The notes under the pieces were generated by a model, which saw only the letters and a program-made list of their open reading frames with translations, searched no databases and had not been told where the DNA came from. From the NCBI GenBank assembly GCA_002733205.1, contig NVUW01000002.1:620001-684000 (forward strand): a stretch of DNA of 64,000 bases, in the 5' to 3' direction. The position numbers and the translations under genes were made by a program. Positions 8,485-16,561 of the stretch are shown here, one piece after another. The stretch comes from Thalassobium sp. GTDB taxonomy: Bacteria; Pseudomonadota; Gammaproteobacteria; Pseudomonadales; Oceanobacteraceae. Every line of letters begins with the position of its first letter. Position 1 is the first letter of the stretch.

Positions 8485-9291
8485 GTGTTTGAATACAAAG
8501 CGTTGGCGCAGATAAAGCGGGCCCTTTCGGCACTGATGCTGTGTTGGCTAACGGTGGTAACACCGTGCCTGGCGGCAGAGGCGGTGGGCACGTTGCGCTT
8601 ATCGGTGCCGGATGATGGCTACCCACCCTATGTTGTGCTGCAGGACGGCGAACCGCAGGGGTTGTTAATTAAGCCGCTGCGCGAGGCAGCCCGCCGTGCC
8701 GGTATTGAGCTGGAATTCGTGCTGCTGCCGGAAATGCGCTCGCAATATATGCTCGACTCCGGTCACGTCGATGGCCGTATGGAATCGCCGGACTGGACAG
8801 CCAACCCGGATGATTACCTGTGGAGTGATCTGGTGGTCTGGCTGGATGATGTACTGATTTACCGCAACGACCAGCCGTTCGATCTGGAATATGAAGAAGG
8901 TTTGCAGGGCGGCGAAATTATTACCCACCTCGGCTATGTTTACCCGGCGCTGGAACCGGCCTTTGCCAGCGGCAGCCTGACCCGGCGGGATAAACTGACC
9001 GAACAGGACATGCTGAATACGCTGTTGCTGAGCCAGTCAGAAACCGCCCGCGCGCTGATTATGGGTCGCGATGTGGCGCAGTGGTATCTGGCCGCTCAGC
9101 CTGCCTTGCAGGCATTGCCGCTGAGTTTTTCTAAAAAAATATACGGCTGCGCGCCAATGGGCTTTCAGTTTGCCCGTAACGAACGGGTACAGGCATTGGT
9201 GCAGCGGCTTAATAAAGAATTCCCGCCTAAACCGCGCCAGCGGTGTCCGCGTATTACACCGTTAAGTCTGACGCCGCCTGACGACCAGTGA
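8485..9291 (+). CDS. Periplasmic solute-binding protein-like (SBP family 3), orphan
   Basis: A 268-residue secreted protein with the fold signature of bacterial extracellular solute-binding proteins family 3 (SVPDDGYPPYVVLQ-GEPQGL near the mature start; LPEMRSQYMLDSGHVDG later). It starts at GTG 8485 with GGAG upstream; a signal peptide ends at LAAEA (about residue 32). No ABC permease or ATPase gene is adjacent, so it may be an orphan sensor-type binding protein, as is common in Oceanospirillales and Shewanella. A second such orphan is at 52963-53751. The ligand is unknown. Confidence 0.8.
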   Translation: MFEYKALAQIKRALSALMLCWLTVVTPCLAAEAVGTLRLSVPDDGYPPYVVLQDGEPQGLLIKPLREAARRAGIELEFVLLPEMRSQYMLDSGHVDGRMESPDWTANPDDYLWSDLVVWLDDVLIYRNDQPFDLEYEEGLQGGEIITHLGYVYPALEPAFASGSLTRRDKLTEQDMLNTLLLSQSETARALIMGRDVAQWYLAAQPALQALPLSFSKKIYGCAPMGFQFARNERVQALVQRLNKEFPPKPRQRCPRITPLSLTPPDDQ

Positions 9292-9403
9292 CGCTTGTTG
9301 TCGCCAGCAGGCTGTCGTATTTTCACCTGTGCAAATGTGATTGAGCAGTGCAAGCTTGCCGCTCTGATAACGACAATAACAACGGTCTTAAAACGAGGTA
9401 TCT

Positions 9404-9661
9404 ATGTTTATCCTGTTAAATAAAGTGGTGACGTTACTGTTCTGGGTTCTGTCGATTATGGCAGCCGTACAGGGCTGGGACGGACTGCTCGGCTGGCTGC
9501 CAACCATTGCTATGGTGGTGGCGGGTATTCATGTGCTGGAAACCGCTTATTTCTGGATGGCGCTGAAGCACAAGAGTGCCAACCCGGTTGCCGATGCGGT
9601 GCAGGTGTTTATTTTTGGTATTTTCCATATGCGCCGTTTTATTCAAACGGAAACCGCCTGA
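9404..9661 (+). CDS. Small inner-membrane protein, DUF1145 (YhhL-like)
   Basis: An 85-residue protein with two hydrophobic helices (about 5-25 and 28-50), an HVLETAYFW motif at the end of the second helix, and a third amphipathic stretch VQVFIFGIFHMRRF. This matches the layout of DUF1145/YhhL proteins, whose function is unknown. The start at 9404 follows a GAGG box. A Rho-independent terminator lies directly after the stop. It is monocistronic. Confidence 0.72.
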   Translation: MFILLNKVVTLLFWVLSIMAAVQGWDGLLGWLPTIAMVVAGIHVLETAYFWMALKHKSANPVADAVQVFIFGIFHMRRFIQTETA

Positions 9662-9666
9662 CACAC

Positions 9667-9712
9667 CAACGGCAGCGCAAACCGCACGCTGCCGTTATCA
9701 CTTCTTTTGGTT
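9667..9712 (+). terminator. Rho-independent terminator after DUF1145 gene
   Basis: Stem AACGGCAGCG / CGCTGCCGTT with a nine-base loop, followed by a T-rich stretch. Confidence 0.75.
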
Positions 9713-9741
9713 TAACAATCATCACTTCTCCGTAACGGCCA

Positions 9742-10581
9742 TCAGCCTGCGTTGTCTGGCGTTACTCCCTCACTGAAAAAGGTTTGTATGCGTTCTGCGA
9801 CAACGATATCGCGGATGATTTTCCGATGCCCCAGTGCCGGTGGCTGAAGAATATCGGCGTCTGTCAGATAGCGGCGAATGTTGTGTACTGCACTGTCAGG
9901 AATTTCAAGATCATCCGGTGCGTGAATTAACAAAGCAGGTTTCGGCGTCAGGCTCAGTAACTGGCCGCTGTTCAGTTCTTTTGCCGGGCGACCGACCTCG
10001 GTTTCAATGCGGGCAATAAATTGTCGGGTGCAGTTTGCGGGCAGTCCCATAAAACGGGCAAAGCCCTGCAGCACATCGTGTAAACAGGCGGGAGCGGAAA
10101 TCAGTACACAGCGCTTAATCTGAACTCCCTGTTCACAGGCAATGGCCAATGCGGCACCGCCCATCGAGTGGCCGAGGGCACCGTAAAAGGGGCCAAAGGC
10201 AATATCGGCTTCGACGATGGCGCGGGCAAATTCCATCGGGTTACTTTTATTGCCGCCGGATTGACCATGGCGTGGCGCATCCAGTGCGAAGACATCAAAT
10301 CCCTGTGCCACCAGAGCATTGGCGATCACCGCCATATGCGTCGCCCGACTTTCCCAGCCATGCATTAGTAAAATGCGTGGGCCGCTGTTGGCCCAGCGCA
10401 GAGCACTGAGATCGTCGGCAAAATTCAGACGCTGCGCTTGTTTCTCGGTTTGTATTTCCCAGTCTTTTTGTGGGAAATGGCGGGGTGTTAAAAATAGCCG
10501 TGAATGTTGTTCGGCAACACGGGCAGGCCACAGGCGACCCATCAGCGAATTTTTAAGGCGTAAGATAGTCATTGCATTCAT
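9742..10581 (-). CDS. Alpha/beta hydrolase, last gene of the marR-RND operon
   Basis: A 279-residue serine hydrolase. The nucleophile sits in GHSMGG (about residue 134-139), the acid in LLIHAPDDLEIP, and the His in LGHRKII near the end. No signal peptide is seen, so it is probably cytoplasmic. The open frame continues upstream, but the ATG at 10581 is preceded by AAGGAG at ideal spacing. It follows the DUF1302 protein gene by 10 bases, which places it in the same transcript as the RND-LolA fusion and the outer-membrane protein and suggests a role in handling the exported lipid or ester. The substrate is unknown. Confidence 0.88.
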   Translation of the reverse strand: MNAMTILRLKNSLMGRLWPARVAEQHSRLFLTPRHFPQKDWEIQTEKQAQRLNFADDLSALRWANSGPRILLMHGWESRATHMAVIANALVAQGFDVFALDAPRHGQSGGNKSNPMEFARAIVEADIAFGPFYGALGHSMGGAALAIACEQGVQIKRCVLISAPACLHDVLQGFARFMGLPANCTRQFIARIETEVGRPAKELNSGQLLSLTPKPALLIHAPDDLEIPDSAVHNIRRYLTDADILQPPALGHRKIIRDIVVAERIQTFFSEGVTPDNAG

Positions 10582-10591
10582 GGGTAACTCC

Positions 10592-11995
10592 TTAAAAGGC
10601 ATTTTGCCAGCCAATTAAAATACGACTGGACGATGAGAACTGACCGAACGGCCCGGCGCGGTCGCCAAAAAAATAATCGGCACCGCTCCACAGTGACCAG
10701 CGATCGTTCAGCTGATAGCTGACTTTGCTGCGCAGCTGACCGTCGTTGTAATCGCGGTTAAGCAGGGCAAAAAAACTCAGTTCGAGGGTGTCGTTGAGTA
10801 AGGTTTTTTTCAGCAGCAGCGTATGGCGGGTGCTGATTTCGCGGCGGATAATTTGCGGCCGGTAAGCAAGAATGCGGCTCTGGTAAAACTGGTAACTGAC
10901 AAACACATCTGCCGGGGCCTGGTAATCCAGCGCGGTTACCGTCGCCAGTTCCGGGCTTTGGCTAATGCCGTTATTGTGCAGATCGTCGCGCAGAAAAAAT
11001 GCCCGACTGGTATGCCCGGCTTCCAGACGCAGCACCACACTGCTGAATGCTGTGCTGGCGCTCAGGCCGAGCAGATGGCTGCGGCGGTACACGGCTTCCA
11101 CATCCACCTGAAGATTATTGCCGTCCGTATTTAATGTGCGGTAAATAACGGGAGTGTCGTGGTAAAAATTAAAATAGCTGGCGCTGATATCCCAGCCGGC
11201 CAGAAAGGCACTCCAGCGTAAGCCATGTTCCCAGTCACTGCCCTCCGGCCTGCGGGTTGGCTGGCGGTTAACCGTTATTCCGGCGACCGGCTGCGGCGCC
11301 AGTTCGGGGCTGGTAATGGCAAACGCCGTATCCGGTTCTGCCAGTTCGCTGAAGGTTAAATCGGGAATAATTAACCACTGCAGAGACTGCTCATTGGGCA
11401 GAGGAATATGCGCATTAAGCATCCAGGTGGCGATGCGCGAGTCTTCGGCATCGGGCAGATTAAATTCGCGCATATCCTGCGGGTTAATAATATCCAGCAC
11501 CCGCAGGCCGTCGGCCTGACCCCAGACAACCTGTTGTTTACCACTGCGCAGAGACACGCCGTAGAAATACTGGTCAGCATAGGCTTCGGCAATATCAAAA
11601 CGCACGTTATCCCATTGTGCCAGTGGCCCACTGCTATGCAGGCTGCCCGCCGGATAATTATCTGTCCGGCTGGTTGGCTGCTCTGCATACAGAGTGTCAG
11701 AAAAATCAGCACGCAGACGTGGCTGCAGATTAAACGACGTATTGGCCGTGCGGTATTGCCATTCACTGTGCAGCTGCACTTCCGCTTTGCTCAGTGCGGC
11801 CGGAGCATCGCTCCAGGCCAGTTCCGAACTTAGCTCTGAACTGAATTCGCTGTGCGCCGCACTGCTCAGCAATATCAGGGTGAAAGCACCGGCGCTTAGC
11901 CGATGTTGTTGTCGACGTTGCTGCCGGAGTTGTTGCCGGAGTTGTTGCCGGAGTTGTTGCCGGAGTTGTTGCCGGAGTTGTTGCCGGATATTCAT
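10592..11995 (-). CDS. DUF1302-type outer-membrane beta-barrel protein
   Basis: A 467-residue outer-membrane protein. The motif GKQQVVWGQADGLRVLDIIN (around residue 150-170) is the DUF1302 hallmark (GRQ-V-WG----DVINP), and the rest alternates short aromatic-flanked strands ending in Phe, as barrels do. The start ATG (11995) directly abuts the TAA of the RND gene. The N-terminus is odd: a run of five perfect RQQL units lengthens the positive region before the signal-peptide core SAGAFTLILLSSAAHS. DUF1302 proteins regularly sit beside MMPL/RND transporters and LolA-like proteins in lipid or hydrophobic-compound export clusters; exact cargo is unknown. Confidence 0.83.
   Translation of the reverse strand: MNIRQQLRQQLRQQLRQQLRQQLRQQRRQQHRLSAGAFTLILLSSAAHSEFSSELSSELAWSDAPAALSKAEVQLHSEWQYRTANTSFNLQPRLRADFSDTLYAEQPTSRTDNYPAGSLHSSGPLAQWDNVRFDIAEAYADQYFYGVSLRSGKQQVVWGQADGLRVLDIINPQDMREFNLPDAEDSRIATWMLNAHIPLPNEQSLQWLIIPDLTFSELAEPDTAFAITSPELAPQPVAGITVNRQPTRRPEGSDWEHGLRWSAFLAGWDISASYFNFYHDTPVIYRTLNTDGNNLQVDVEAVYRRSHLLGLSASTAFSSVVLRLEAGHTSRAFFLRDDLHNNGISQSPELATVTALDYQAPADVFVSYQFYQSRILAYRPQIIRREISTRHTLLLKKTLLNDTLELSFFALLNRDYNDGQLRSKVSYQLNDRWSLWSGADYFFGDRAGPFGQFSSSSRILIGWQNAF
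11917..11988 (-). repeat. 12-bp tandem repeat in a signal-peptide coding region
   Basis: Five perfect 12-bp copies (plus-strand unit GTTGTTGCCGGA, 11929-11988) and one imperfect copy (11917-11928) encode RQQL repeats. Copy-number change keeps the reading frame but alters the length of the positively charged N-region. Confidence 0.95.
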
Positions 11996-14900
11996 TTACA
12001 GCCCCCGGCGCAGAGTATTCTGGGTAAACAGGTGGTCGGCCACATCCTGCTGGTAATCGACGGCAGAAAAAATAAACAGCGAGCGGTGACCGCTGATATG
12101 GTTTTCGGCCAGCAGCTGATGCCGGGTCCAGATGCCATCAACCATACGGATATCCGTTACCTGCACGGTTTTCAGCGGCACCTGTTTAATATCCAGATAG
12201 TCACTTTTAACCACGATCCAGTTTTGCGGATCAATATAAAAGGTTACTTCGCCATACCCCAGTTCCTGGGCAATAGCCGCCGTTTTTGGGGTGCCTTTGA
12301 CCACCAGTTTTCCATCATCGTCTGGCAGGCGTTGCAGCTGGTAGTCGGCAATACTGATATGACCGTTCTGCTTAATATCTTCATAGGTAAAATCGGTACC
12401 CATAAAATAATCGCCCCGGTCGGATGCGGAAATCCGGCGCACCTTGCGCAGTGCCGGCAGGTACAGCCACTGATCATCTTCCTGATCGGCGGCGGCATAA
12501 TCGAAGGTCAGAAAACCGGTGTCTTTAACATTGGCTGGTGATTTATAGAAAAATACGGTTTTTTTATCGTCACCAAAATACTTGCGGTAAGACATGGTTT
12601 CGCGGCGCCGTTCTTTGCCACGACTGTCGGTCAGCAACATGCTCAGCTGGCTGCTGACATGCTGGCCATCATCCACTGCATTTACCCGCTGTGCGATATC
12701 GTCGGCCGTGAGTGTTGCCAGTGTTTCCGTATTAACAGCTTCTTCTGCCTGTAGCGGCTGGCTGTTCGCTGCTCCGTACAAGAGTGCCCCGTACAAGGCT
12801 GCCGTGCCCAAACCAGTGGTGAATAGCAGTGTCAGTGCCGTACTGCCAGCCACGTGTTTTCCTGCCGCTATTGCACTGGCTTCGGACGCCTTTTTTTCAT
12901 CGAAAATAAAGGTCGGCTGCAGTAATACAATCAGTGCCGGTAACAGCGTCATGGCGGCGATAAAACTCATACTCACCGATAGCACGACAATGGTGCCAAA
13001 GTGCGTCAGCGGTACAACCTGCGAGCTGATCAGTACACCAAAACCAAAGGCAATCGCCAGATAATTAAATAACAGTGCCCGGCCTGTAGAGCGGAATAAT
13101 TCGGTGAATAATCCACTGCCTTTTAATCCGTCGGCCACCAGAGTTTTCAGGCGTTCGAGGGTATGAATAGCAAAGTCGATCCCCAGACCAATGGCTACCG
13201 AAGCAAACATGGAGGTGCCGATGCCCAGATCAATCCCCAGCAATGCCATTGCCGCATAAACCGTAAGAATGGAACAGATTACCGGCAGGGTTGCGAGCAG
13301 ACCGGCTGCCCAGGAGCGGAATAATAACGCCGACACGAGAAAGACGCAGAGCAGCGAAATCACCACACTGTAAAAATGGCTGACGCCCAGATCTTTAATC
13401 CAGTGGTAGTTAACATTCACTCGGCCACTGAGACTGGCAGTAACCTCTTCATCGCTAACGGCATTATTAAAGTGCTGGTCGATATATTGCTGCAGGGCTT
13501 CAACCACCGGTTTGGTGGCAATAAAATCGGCACTGTCGAGATTCAGACGGATATTGGCCAGACGGTAGTCATAATCAATTTCTTCAGAAAAATCGGCAGG
13601 ATCAGAACTGGCCGAATAGAGCAGAAAATACTGCGCAATCAGGTCGGCATCCTGTGGCAGGCGGTAGGCATCACTCTGACCTTCGTTCAGGGATTTATTC
13701 ATCTGCTTTAAATAATCCACCACCGATGATGAACCATTTACATGTGGCAGGGTTTCAGCATAGGTCTGCAGAGCTTCCATGGCATTCAGCACCTGCGGTG
13801 AAAAAATCCCTTCGTTACGGCTGCTGGTAATGACAATGTCCAGCGTATTGGTGCCTTCCAGATGCTGATTAATGACTTCGTCAGCCTGATAAATCGCTTC
13901 GCTGGAATGAAAGGTATTAATGCGGTTTTCGTTTACCTGAATCTGGGTGGCCAGAAGGGCGCCGCTGATGCTGAGAAAAGCAAATAATGACAGTGTGGCG
14001 CGCGGATGGCGTACACAGCTTCCACCGACAAATGTCATCAGGCGGGCAAAGGTATCCTGCTGGCTGTTTTGTTCAAGGCGAATCCAGCGCTGGCTGACTC
14101 TGGGTTTCAGTAAAGTGATGCAGGCCGGTAAAACAAACAGCGAATAAAACCAGGCAACCAGCACGCCGAAGGCGGTGAATAAGCCAAAATATTCAAAGGG
14201 TGGCATATAAGACGACGCGTACAGGCCAAGAAATCCGGCAATAGTGGTCAGCGACGTCAGCGTTACCGGGCGCGCCATAACGGCAACGGCTTCACGGATG
14301 CAGGCCTGCAGCGACCAGTCCGGATGTCGCGCCTGCATTTCGTAATAGTGGCTGAAAATATGAATTGAATCGGCGACCGCCATGCCAATTAAAATAACCG
14401 GCATAGCGTTGGTGATAACAAAAAAAGGCACACCGCAGTAAGCCATAAAACCGAGGGTCATCAACACTGAAGCAGCAATCACCAGATTACCCAGCAGGGC
14501 TGGTAACAAACGGCGGAAAGCCACCATCAGCATAATGGTAATAATTAATCCGGCGAGCGGATTAAGGCGGCTGGCATCGTGATCGATATAGTGGCCGAGA
14601 TAGCCCAGCACAGCGCCTTCACCGGCCACATGCAGTTCGACATCTGCTGGCACCTGTGTCTGTTGCAGCAACTGATTGATGGCGTCGTAAGCGGCTTCGG
14701 CCTGGTTGTCATCGTACAATTCCAGCACGATCATACTCATCGCGCCGTCTTCAGCAACCAGCATGCCGTGATACAGCGGAAAGTCTTCTATTGCCTGGCG
14801 CACAGCCGCACCATTACCTTCGGAGCGTAAATCGTAGAATGGTGCAACATTCATCCCGTCGGCCGAGGCAGTGATATTATTTTCGCTGGCCAGACTGATG

Positions 14901-15253
14901 GTGCGTGCCGTATTAATCATCGGCAGGGCATTTAACTGATCGGTCAGTTGCCCGATCAGATCGAGAGTCTGTTTGCGGTAAATACCTTCTGCCGAACGGT
15001 CGTATATGGCAACGATCAGCGGATCGCTTAAACCAAAAATTTCCCGCACCTTGTTTTTATACACCAGCGCCGGATTGTCGGCTTCGAGAAAGGCATCGGC
15101 GCGGGTGTCTTTGTGCAGCTGTCCGAGTCCGGCGACCAGTAATGCCATCAGCAGCAGCCCGGCAAACAGAACGGTTTTCGGGTAATTAACCCCGGCCTGA
15201 ATGCCGCTTTTCACGACTGGCAGCAGCCAGTGTTTTTCCCTGTTCGTGTTCAT
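11996..15253 (-). CDS. MMPL/RND-family exporter fused to a LolA-like (lipoprotein-sorting) domain
   Basis: A 1085-residue protein. Residues 1 to about 790 are an MMPL-type RND transporter: two halves, each with one membrane helix, a periplasmic domain and a five-helix bundle (for example GMAVADSIHIFSHYYEM and GIGLGIDFAIHTLERL). Residues about 849-1085 are an outer-membrane-lipoprotein-sorting (LolA-like) domain with WLYLPALRKVRRI and DYFMGTDFTYEDI. A hydrophobic stretch at about 808-828 joins them and looks like a former signal peptide turned into a membrane helix. In relatives these are usually two genes. ATG 15253 has GAGG upstream. The downstream DUF1302 gene touches its stop codon. Likely role: moving a lipid or hydrophobic molecule from inner to outer membrane. 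Confidence 0.88.
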   Translation of the reverse strand: MNTNREKHWLLPVVKSGIQAGVNYPKTVLFAGLLLMALLVAGLGQLHKDTRADAFLEADNPALVYKNKVREIFGLSDPLIVAIYDRSAEGIYRKQTLDLIGQLTDQLNALPMINTARTISLASENNITASADGMNVAPFYDLRSEGNGAAVRQAIEDFPLYHGMLVAEDGAMSMIVLELYDDNQAEAAYDAINQLLQQTQVPADVELHVAGEGAVLGYLGHYIDHDASRLNPLAGLIITIMLMVAFRRLLPALLGNLVIAASVLMTLGFMAYCGVPFFVITNAMPVILIGMAVADSIHIFSHYYEMQARHPDWSLQACIREAVAVMARPVTLTSLTTIAGFLGLYASSYMPPFEYFGLFTAFGVLVAWFYSLFVLPACITLLKPRVSQRWIRLEQNSQQDTFARLMTFVGGSCVRHPRATLSLFAFLSISGALLATQIQVNENRINTFHSSEAIYQADEVINQHLEGTNTLDIVITSSRNEGIFSPQVLNAMEALQTYAETLPHVNGSSSVVDYLKQMNKSLNEGQSDAYRLPQDADLIAQYFLLYSASSDPADFSEEIDYDYRLANIRLNLDSADFIATKPVVEALQQYIDQHFNNAVSDEEVTASLSGRVNVNYHWIKDLGVSHFYSVVISLLCVFLVSALLFRSWAAGLLATLPVICSILTVYAAMALLGIDLGIGTSMFASVAIGLGIDFAIHTLERLKTLVADGLKGSGLFTELFRSTGRALLFNYLAIAFGFGVLISSQVVPLTHFGTIVVLSVSMSFIAAMTLLPALIVLLQPTFIFDEKKASEASAIAAGKHVAGSTALTLLFTTGLGTAALYGALLYGAANSQPLQAEEAVNTETLATLTADDIAQRVNAVDDGQHVSSQLSMLLTDSRGKERRRETMSYRKYFGDDKKTVFFYKSPANVKDTGFLTFDYAAADQEDDQWLYLPALRKVRRISASDRGDYFMGTDFTYEDIKQNGHISIADYQLQRLPDDDGKLVVKGTPKTAAIAQELGYGEVTFYIDPQNWIVVKSDYLDIKQVPLKTVQVTDIRMVDGIWTRHQLLAENHISGHRSLFIFSAVDYQQDVADHLFTQNTLRRGL

Positions 15254-15270
15254 AATTCGCCCTCAAGTAA

Positions 15271-15304
15271 ATGCATATGCATCTATATGTAAATGTATAT
15301 GCAT
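15271..15304. promoter_or_regulatory. Twin palindromes, likely MarR operator
   Basis: A perfect palindrome ATGCATATGCAT at 15271-15282 and a near-copy ATGTATATGCAT at 15293-15304 lie 22 bp apart (two helix turns), between marR and the RND gene. The arrangement fits two MarR dimers on one DNA face. Which regulator binds is inferred from position only. Confidence 0.6.
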
Positions 15305-15322
15305 GCAAATGGCAAATTTTTT

Positions 15323-15742
15323 TTAGCTGCGCAGGGTGAGAATAGCGTCGGCGACTTGCAACAGTTGTGCAGAAAGCTCGTCACCCAGATGCTGGGAAAT
15401 GCCGCTCTGTGCCTGCTTCCAGCGAACTTTTGCCTTATTAAACAAGGCTTTACCTTCGTCGGTCAGAGACACCAGTGTTACCCGGCCATCATCGGGGCTG
15501 GGATTGGTTTGCACATAGCCGCTGCGGATCAACGGTTTCAGATTGCGTGTCAGAGTGGTTTGCTGCAGAACCAGAACTTCCTGCAGTTCTTTCTGCGATG
15601 GGCTTTTCAGCATCGACAGCACACGCAGAACAGAGAACTGCGCAATGGTAATACCCAGATCGCGCAGGCTGTTGTCGTAGTAGCTGGTCAGAACCCGGTC
15701 GGCCTGGCGCAGTTTGAGGTTAAAGCAGGGAGTAATATTCAT
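15323..15742 (-). CDS. MarR family transcriptional regulator
   Basis: A 139-residue winged-helix regulator: helices around ITIAQFSVLRVLSML and SQKELQEVLVLQQTTLTRNLKPL (recognition region), and the wing motif DGRVTLVSLTDEGKALF typical of MarR. It is encoded just upstream of and in the same direction as the RND-LolA / DUF1302 / hydrolase genes, with 69 bp between, and that gap contains two AT-rich palindromes. It probably represses this operon and responds to the exported compound or a related one. The start ATG at 15742 is the family-consistent one. Confidence 0.93.
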   Translation of the reverse strand: MNITPCFNLKLRQADRVLTSYYDNSLRDLGITIAQFSVLRVLSMLKSPSQKELQEVLVLQQTTLTRNLKPLIRSGYVQTNPSPDDGRVTLVSLTDEGKALFNKAKVRWKQAQSGISQHLGDELSAQLLQVADAILTLRS

Positions 15743-15890
15743 AAGAGTATCCGGCTGCAGAACAGTGCAATCATAGCTCAGGCGACGGCGGGCTGTCAGT
15801 GCCGTTTTTTCTGCAAAGACTTTCTATTTTCTGAAATATTCGTACCTTATGCTGCCTTAAATCATACAACGACGGATTGAGTGCAACGGA

Positions 15891-16496
15891 ATGAAAAAGA
15901 ATTGGGTTACTTTTTTACTGACCTTGGCGACAACGCTGGCGTATGCCGATACGGACTCTGCCGTTAAGGTGGAAAGCGCCAGTGAAATAAAGCAAGGATT
16001 GGGAGTCAGTTTTCATGCTGATCTGATGGCCGGTGGTGACAAGTTAGCGGAAATGGAATATGACCGTGGTACCACCGACGATATTAATGCCGGTGCCGGT
16101 ATTAAACTTGGCGCTGGTGTTTATTACACTCTGAACCGGGTTCGCGCTGAAGCCCGTCTGGGCTGGCTGAGTGATTCTGCCAATGGTCTGGATGACGACA
16201 ACGATCCGGTTACCATTGAGTTTTCGACCTATCCGCTGGATCTGATGCTGCACTACCAGCTGGGCAAACACAGCCTCGGCGCTGGCCTGACATATCATAT
16301 GAACCCGAAGCTGGATATGGACGGCACAGAGTATACTTTTGATTCACCGACCGGCAGTCTGATTGAATACCAGTACCACCTGAATCCGCGTTTTGCCATC
16401 AGTGCCAAATACCAGAGCATTGAATATTACTATCAGCCAAGTGACGTCACTTTTGATGGCTCGGGGCTGGGGATCGGGATTTCAATTCAGCTTTAA
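15891..16496 (+). CDS. Outer-membrane beta-barrel protein, small
   Basis: A 201-residue protein with a clear signal peptide (residues 1-19, ending AYA) and about eight alternating amphipathic strands, typical of an eight-stranded OmpA/OmpW-size barrel (GLGVSFHADLMAGG, GAGIKLGAGVYYTLNRVRAEARLGW, SLGAGLTYHMNPKLD, FAISAKYQSIEYYY). The C-terminus ends GLGIGISIQL; the last residue is Leu, not Phe. No family name is certain. It is monocistronic, divergent from marR and followed by a strong terminator. Confidence 0.75.
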   Translation: MKKNWVTFLLTLATTLAYADTDSAVKVESASEIKQGLGVSFHADLMAGGDKLAEMEYDRGTTDDINAGAGIKLGAGVYYTLNRVRAEARLGWLSDSANGLDDDNDPVTIEFSTYPLDLMLHYQLGKHSLGAGLTYHMNPKLDMDGTEYTFDSPTGSLIEYQYHLNPRFAISAKYQSIEYYYQPSDVTFDGSGLGIGISIQL

Positions 16497-16518
16497 TTCT
16501 GCTTTTGCAGATATAAAA

Positions 16519-16543
16519 AAACGCAGCCATCGGCTGCGTTTTT
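16519..16543. terminator. Bidirectional Rho-independent terminator
   Basis: Stem ACGCAGCC-ATC-GGCTGCGT flanked by A-run and T-run on opposite sides; serves the barrel gene (+) and eat (-), which converge here. Confidence 0.9.
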
Positions 16544-16561
16544 ATTTTCAGTGTGCGTTTA

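Noticed and set aside
11903..12541. 212-codon open frame on the plus strand beginning with LLPELLPELL repeats
   Set aside because: Product of the antisense reading of the 12-bp repeat and of the LolA-like domain; no ribosome site.
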